From a virus: a stretch of 38,040 nt of DNA. A program made the translations under genes and the position numbers. A model generated the notes under the pieces. The model worked only from the letters and a program-made list of their open reading frames with translations. It was not told the DNA's origin and made no database searches. Shown piece after piece: positions 35,323 to 38,040 of the stretch. Within the stretch, counting starts at the first letter, position 1. Every line of letters begins with the position of its first letter. The stretch lies in the IMG/VR virus record IMGVR_UViG_3300042553_000266, positions 1 to 38,040 of that record; one strand, 5' to 3'.

Positions 35323-36793
35323 GGCGTTCGTGTTGCTGGCCTTCCCGTGGGGCCAGCCCAACACGCCGCTGGAGCACTTCCAGGGCCCGCGCAAGTGGCA
35401 GCGCGGGGTGCTGCGCGATCTGGCCAACCACATCCGCAAGAACCGCGAGATCCGGGCCGACGCTACTGCCGACGCCCCGGCGGTCCTCCAGGCGCTGCGG
35501 GACGCGACGGCGTCGGGGCGCGGCATCGGCAAGTCGGCGCTGGTCAGTTGGCTCATCCTGTGGATGCTGACCACCCGGATCGGCAGCACGACCATCGTCA
35601 GCGCCAACAGCGAGGCGCAGTTGCGTAGCGTCACCTGGGGCGAACTGACCAAGTGGACGGCGATGATTATCAACAGCCACTGGTGGGAGATCAGCGCAAC
35701 CAAGCTGGTCCCGGCGCAATGGCTGACGACGCTGGTGGAGCGCGACCTGAAGAAGGGGACGCGCTACTGGGCGGCGGAGGGCAAGCTGTGGTCGGAAGAG
35801 AACCCGGACAGCTACGCGGGCGTCCACAACCACGACGGCATGCTGTTGATCTTCGACGAGGCGTCGGGGGTCCCGGACACGATCTGGTCGGTCGCGGCTG
35901 GCTTCTTTACGGAGAACATCGTCGATAGGTACTGGTTCGCCTTCAGCAACCCACGGCGCAATACGGGGTACTTCTACGAGTGCTTCAACGCCAAGCGGGA
36001 CTTCTGGTCGTCGCGCAACATCGACGCCAGGACGGTGGAGGGCACCGACAAGAACATCTACGCGCAGATCATCGAGGAGTACGGCGAGGACAGCCGCGAG
36101 GCGCGGATTGAGGTCTACGGGGAGTTTCCCAGCCAAGGCGACGATCAGTTCATCAGCCCGCAACTGGTCAACGACGCCTTCGAGCGAGCGCCGCACAAGG
36201 ACCCCGGAGCGCCCATCGTCATCGGCGTGGACCCGGCCCGCAGCGGCGCGGACTCGACGGTGATCGCGGTGCGGCAAGGGCGCGACCTGATCGCGTTGAA
36301 GCGTCACCACGGCGACGACACCATGACGGTCGTCGGGCACGTCATCGAGGCCATCGAAGAGTACAAGCCCGCGCTGACGGTCATTGACGAGGGCGGACTG
36401 GGGTACGGCATCCTGGATCGGCTGACCGAGCAGCGGTACAAGGTCAGGGGCGTGAACTTCGGCTGGAAGGCCAAGAATCCGATCATGTGGGGCAACAAGC
36501 GGGCGGAACTGTGGGGCGCCATGCGGGAGTGGCTCAAGACCGCTGCCGTGCCGCCCGACAAACGGCTCAAGATCGACCTGACCGGCCCCAAAACCAAGCC
36601 CGACAGCAGCGGCACGCTGTTCCTGGAGGCGAAAAAGGACATGCTGAAGCGCGGTTTGGCCTCGCCAGACGCCGCCGACGCTATCGCAGTCACTTTTGCA
36701 TACCCCTTGGCGCATAGGGAGTACAATCCGAAGCCAAAACGGGTCGTTGCCTACCAAGGCAGCGCCGCCGCGAACTCCTGGATGGGGGCCTGA
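35240..36793 (+). CDS. Terminase large subunit
   Basis: A 517-residue packaging motor with ATPase and nuclease domains. Walker A is SGRGIGKS at 92-99. Walker B is LLIFDEAS with Asp206-Glu207. The nuclease carries the RNase H-type acids Asp331 (VIGVDPARSGADST), Asp383 (TVIDEGGLG) and Asp480 (SPDAADAIAV). The N-terminal SPDDEQLLMSRLWSP and FPWGQPNTPLEHFQGPR are typical of podoviral terminases of this subgroup. An internal ATG at 35282 is an alternative start, but the conserved N terminus favours 35240. Packaging type (headful or cos) cannot be told from the sequence. Confidence 0.92.
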   Translation: MQKPIYSPDDEQLLMSRLWSPRIKDDPEAFVLLAFPWGQPNTPLEHFQGPRKWQRGVLRDLANHIRKNREIRADATADAPAVLQALRDATASGRGIGKSALVSWLILWMLTTRIGSTTIVSANSEAQLRSVTWGELTKWTAMIINSHWWEISATKLVPAQWLTTLVERDLKKGTRYWAAEGKLWSEENPDSYAGVHNHDGMLLIFDEASGVPDTIWSVAAGFFTENIVDRYWFAFSNPRRNTGYFYECFNAKRDFWSSRNIDARTVEGTDKNIYAQIIEEYGEDSREARIEVYGEFPSQGDDQFISPQLVNDAFERAPHKDPGAPIVIGVDPARSGADSTVIAVRQGRDLIALKRHHGDDTMTVVGHVIEAIEEYKPALTVIDEGGLGYGILDRLTEQRYKVRGVNFGWKAKNPIMWGNKRAELWGAMREWLKTAAVPPDKRLKIDLTGPKTKPDSSGTLFLEAKKDMLKRGLASPDAADAIAVTFAYPLAHREYNPKPKRVVAYQGSAAANSWMGA

Positions 36794-36795
36794 CC

Positions 36796-36933
36796 ATGCC
36801 GCTGACCAAATCCGCTAGCAAAACTGCGTTCAAAAAGAACGTAAAAGCCGAAATTGCCGCCGGAAAACCGCAAAAACAGGCGGTAGCGATCAGTTACGCA
36901 GTGCAACGCAAGGCGCAAGGCAAGAAAAAATGA
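36796..36933 (+). CDS. Small basic protein between terminase and portal, 45 aa
   Basis: ATG 36796, two bases after the terminase stop; the TGA overlaps the portal ATG. The 45 residues, MPLTKSASKTAFKKNVKAEI then AAGKPQKQAVAISYAVQRKA and QGKKK, are very basic. Short proteins of the pattern 'TKS.SK.A...N...E...GKP.KQAVAIA' are common beside phage terminase, portal and replication genes. No function is established; a DNA-binding or capsid-internal role is possible from charge. Confidence 0.75.
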   Translation: MPLTKSASKTAFKKNVKAEIAAGKPQKQAVAISYAVQRKAQGKKK

Positions 36934-38040
36934 CGAAAGAAGAACGTCTGGCTCAAATGCGCTCGCGCCTGCGGGTGGCGCTGTCGGCGTACTCGGAAAG
37001 TCGCTCAAATGAGCTTGACGACCTCAAGTTTCTCGCCGGATCGCCGGACAACCAGTGGCAGTGGCCCGCCGACGTGCTGCAAACGCGGGGCGCGATCCAA
37101 GGCCAGACGATCAACGCCCGCCCGTGCCTGACGATCAACAAGCTGCCGCAGCACGTCAAGCAGGTGACCAACGACCAGCGGCAAAACCGCCCTAGCGGCA
37201 AGGTCATCCCCGCAGACGACAAAGCAGACCCTGAAGTCGCCGAGATCTTCGACGGTATTGTACGACATATCGAGTACATGTCGGACGCCGACGTGGCCTA
37301 CGACACCGCCTGCGAGAATCAGGTGACGTATGGCGAGGGCTACATCCGTATTCTCACCGAATACTGCGACGACAACACGTTCGATCAGGACATCCGCATC
37401 GGGCGGGTGCGCAACTCGTTCAGCGTCTTCATGGACCCGCTGATCCAGGACCCCTGCGGCGCGGACGCGAACTGGTGCTTTATCACCGAGGACCTGCCAA
37501 AAGAGGAATTCGAGCGGCTGTTCCCGGACGCGCAGCCGATCTCCACGCTGATGTCGCAAGGCATCGGCGACCAGGACCTGAACCAGTGGATTCAACAGCA
37601 GACGGTACGGATTGCGGAGTACTTCTACGTCGTCTACGAACCGGTGAAACTGCGCCTGTACCCCGGCAACGTGACCGTCGAGGCGGGGTCGAAAGAGGAC
37701 CGCGAGATCGCTGGCATGGGCCTCAAGCCGCTGCGCGAGCGCGTGGCGCAGGCGAAACGGGTTAAGTGGTGGAAGACCAACGGCTACGAGGTGCTGGAAG
37801 AGCAGGACTGGCCCGGCAAGTGGATCCCGGTCGTGCGCGTGGTCGGCAACGAGTACGAGGTAGAAGGGCAGGTGTACATCAGCGGTCTGGTGCGCAACGC
37901 CAAAGACGCGCAGCGGATGTACAACTACTGGACCAGCCAGGAAGCCGAGATGCTGGCGTTGGCGCCCAAGGCGCCGTTCATCGGCTACGGCGGGCAGTTC
38001 GAGGGCTACGAGCACCAGTGGAAGACCGCCAACGTCACCA
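36930..38040 (+). CDS. Portal protein, P22-like, 5' part
   Basis: The ATG at 36930 overlaps the previous stop (ATGA); 370 codons are present and the gene runs off the window (P22 gp1 is about 725 residues). The P22-like portal pattern is clear: RPCLTINKLPQHVKQVTNDQ followed by RQNRPSG, EIFDGIVRHIEYMSDADVAY, VTYGEGYIRIL, FSVFMDPLIQDPCGADANWC, and RMYNYWTSQEAEMLALAPKA. The dodecameric portal is the DNA channel and docks terminase and the gp4-like factor. The absence of its C-terminal half at the left edge shows the window does not close the circle. Confidence 0.92.
   Translation, partial: MTKEERLAQMRSRLRVALSAYSESRSNELDDLKFLAGSPDNQWQWPADVLQTRGAIQGQTINARPCLTINKLPQHVKQVTNDQRQNRPSGKVIPADDKADPEVAEIFDGIVRHIEYMSDADVAYDTACENQVTYGEGYIRILTEYCDDNTFDQDIRIGRVRNSFSVFMDPLIQDPCGADANWCFITEDLPKEEFERLFPDAQPISTLMSQGIGDQDLNQWIQQQTVRIAEYFYVVYEPVKLRLYPGNVTVEAGSKEDREIAGMGLKPLRERVAQAKRVKWWKTNGYEVLEEQDWPGKWIPVVRVVGNEYEVEGQVYISGLVRNAKDAQRMYNYWTSQEAEMLALAPKAPFIGYGGQFEGYEHQWKTANVT

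Noticed and set aside
35171-36757. 528-codon minus-strand frame opposite the large terminase
   Set aside because: The + strand shows Walker A/B and nuclease motifs; the opposite frame lacks any recognisable pattern.
1-38040. Integrase, CI-type repressor or attachment site
   Set aside because: No tyrosine or serine recombinase motifs and no att-type direct repeat were found; a lysogeny module could still lie in the missing part of the genome.
1-38040. Single-subunit phage RNA polymerase of T7 type
   Set aside because: No gene carries its motifs; the visible promoters look like host sigma70 types.

Overview
The window is most of the genome of a tailed dsDNA bacteriophage with a short tail (podovirus type) and a P22-like virion. 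It carries a P22-type coat protein, a gp4-like tail accessory factor, a gp10-like packaged-DNA stabilisation protein, gp7/gp20/gp16-like ejection proteins, a terminase pair and the first 370 codons of a P22-like portal. Base composition is GC-rich. Gene density is very high, with many ATGA or TAATG stop/start overlaps. The host is probably a Gram-negative pseudomonadotal bacterium; that is inferred from the virion type and the GH108 endolysin, because nothing in the window names the host. No integrase or CI-type lysogeny cassette is visible, so a lytic lifestyle is the simpler reading.

Layout. 1-4519: small structural or fibre-like genes on the + strand, the first cut by the window edge. 4560-8238: scaffold-like protein, coat protein, small capsid/tail accessory proteins and the gp4-like factor. 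8238-16761: host-recognition block, with a beta-helix tailspike, a short protein sharing the spike's N-terminal adaptor, a glycoside-hydrolase/lectin fusion, the gp10-like protein, a C1q-like protein and a collar-type fibre protein. 16758-21201: cupin-fold protein and three ejection proteins. 21203-22099: lysis genes (two small membrane proteins and a GH108 muramidase). 22084-24679 (- strand): VRR-NUC nuclease, 39-residue membrane protein, cytosine-methyltransferase-like protein, SNF2-type helicase and two very small proteins. 24770-31040 (+): Fe-S RecB/Cas4-type nuclease, SSB-like protein, family A DNA polymerase and a primase-helicase. 31114-33787 (-): early-type operon of small proteins including an HTH protein and a reduced sliding-clamp-like protein. 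33788-34452: a 665-bp non-coding control region packed with repeats, a candidate origin and transcription switch. 34453-38040 (+): small membrane peptide, terminase small and large subunits, a small basic protein and the portal.

Read as a circle, the portal at the right edge should run into the structural genes at the left edge with some sequence missing. The order is then terminase, portal, extra fibre/structural genes, scaffold, coat, tail, ejection, lysis, replication, early operon, control region. The replication set (nuclease, SSB-like protein, polymerase, primase-helicase, VRR-NUC, SNF2 helicase, clamp-like protein) suggests considerable self-sufficiency in DNA synthesis.

The items most worth attention are the repeat-rich control region with two similar divergent promoters, the GH-A-type hydrolase fused to a lectin domain in the tail cluster, the 214-residue sliding-clamp-like protein, a 21-bp-stem hairpin inside the early operon, and UUCG hairpins placed 7-9 nt before start codons that lack a Shine-Dalgarno sequence.
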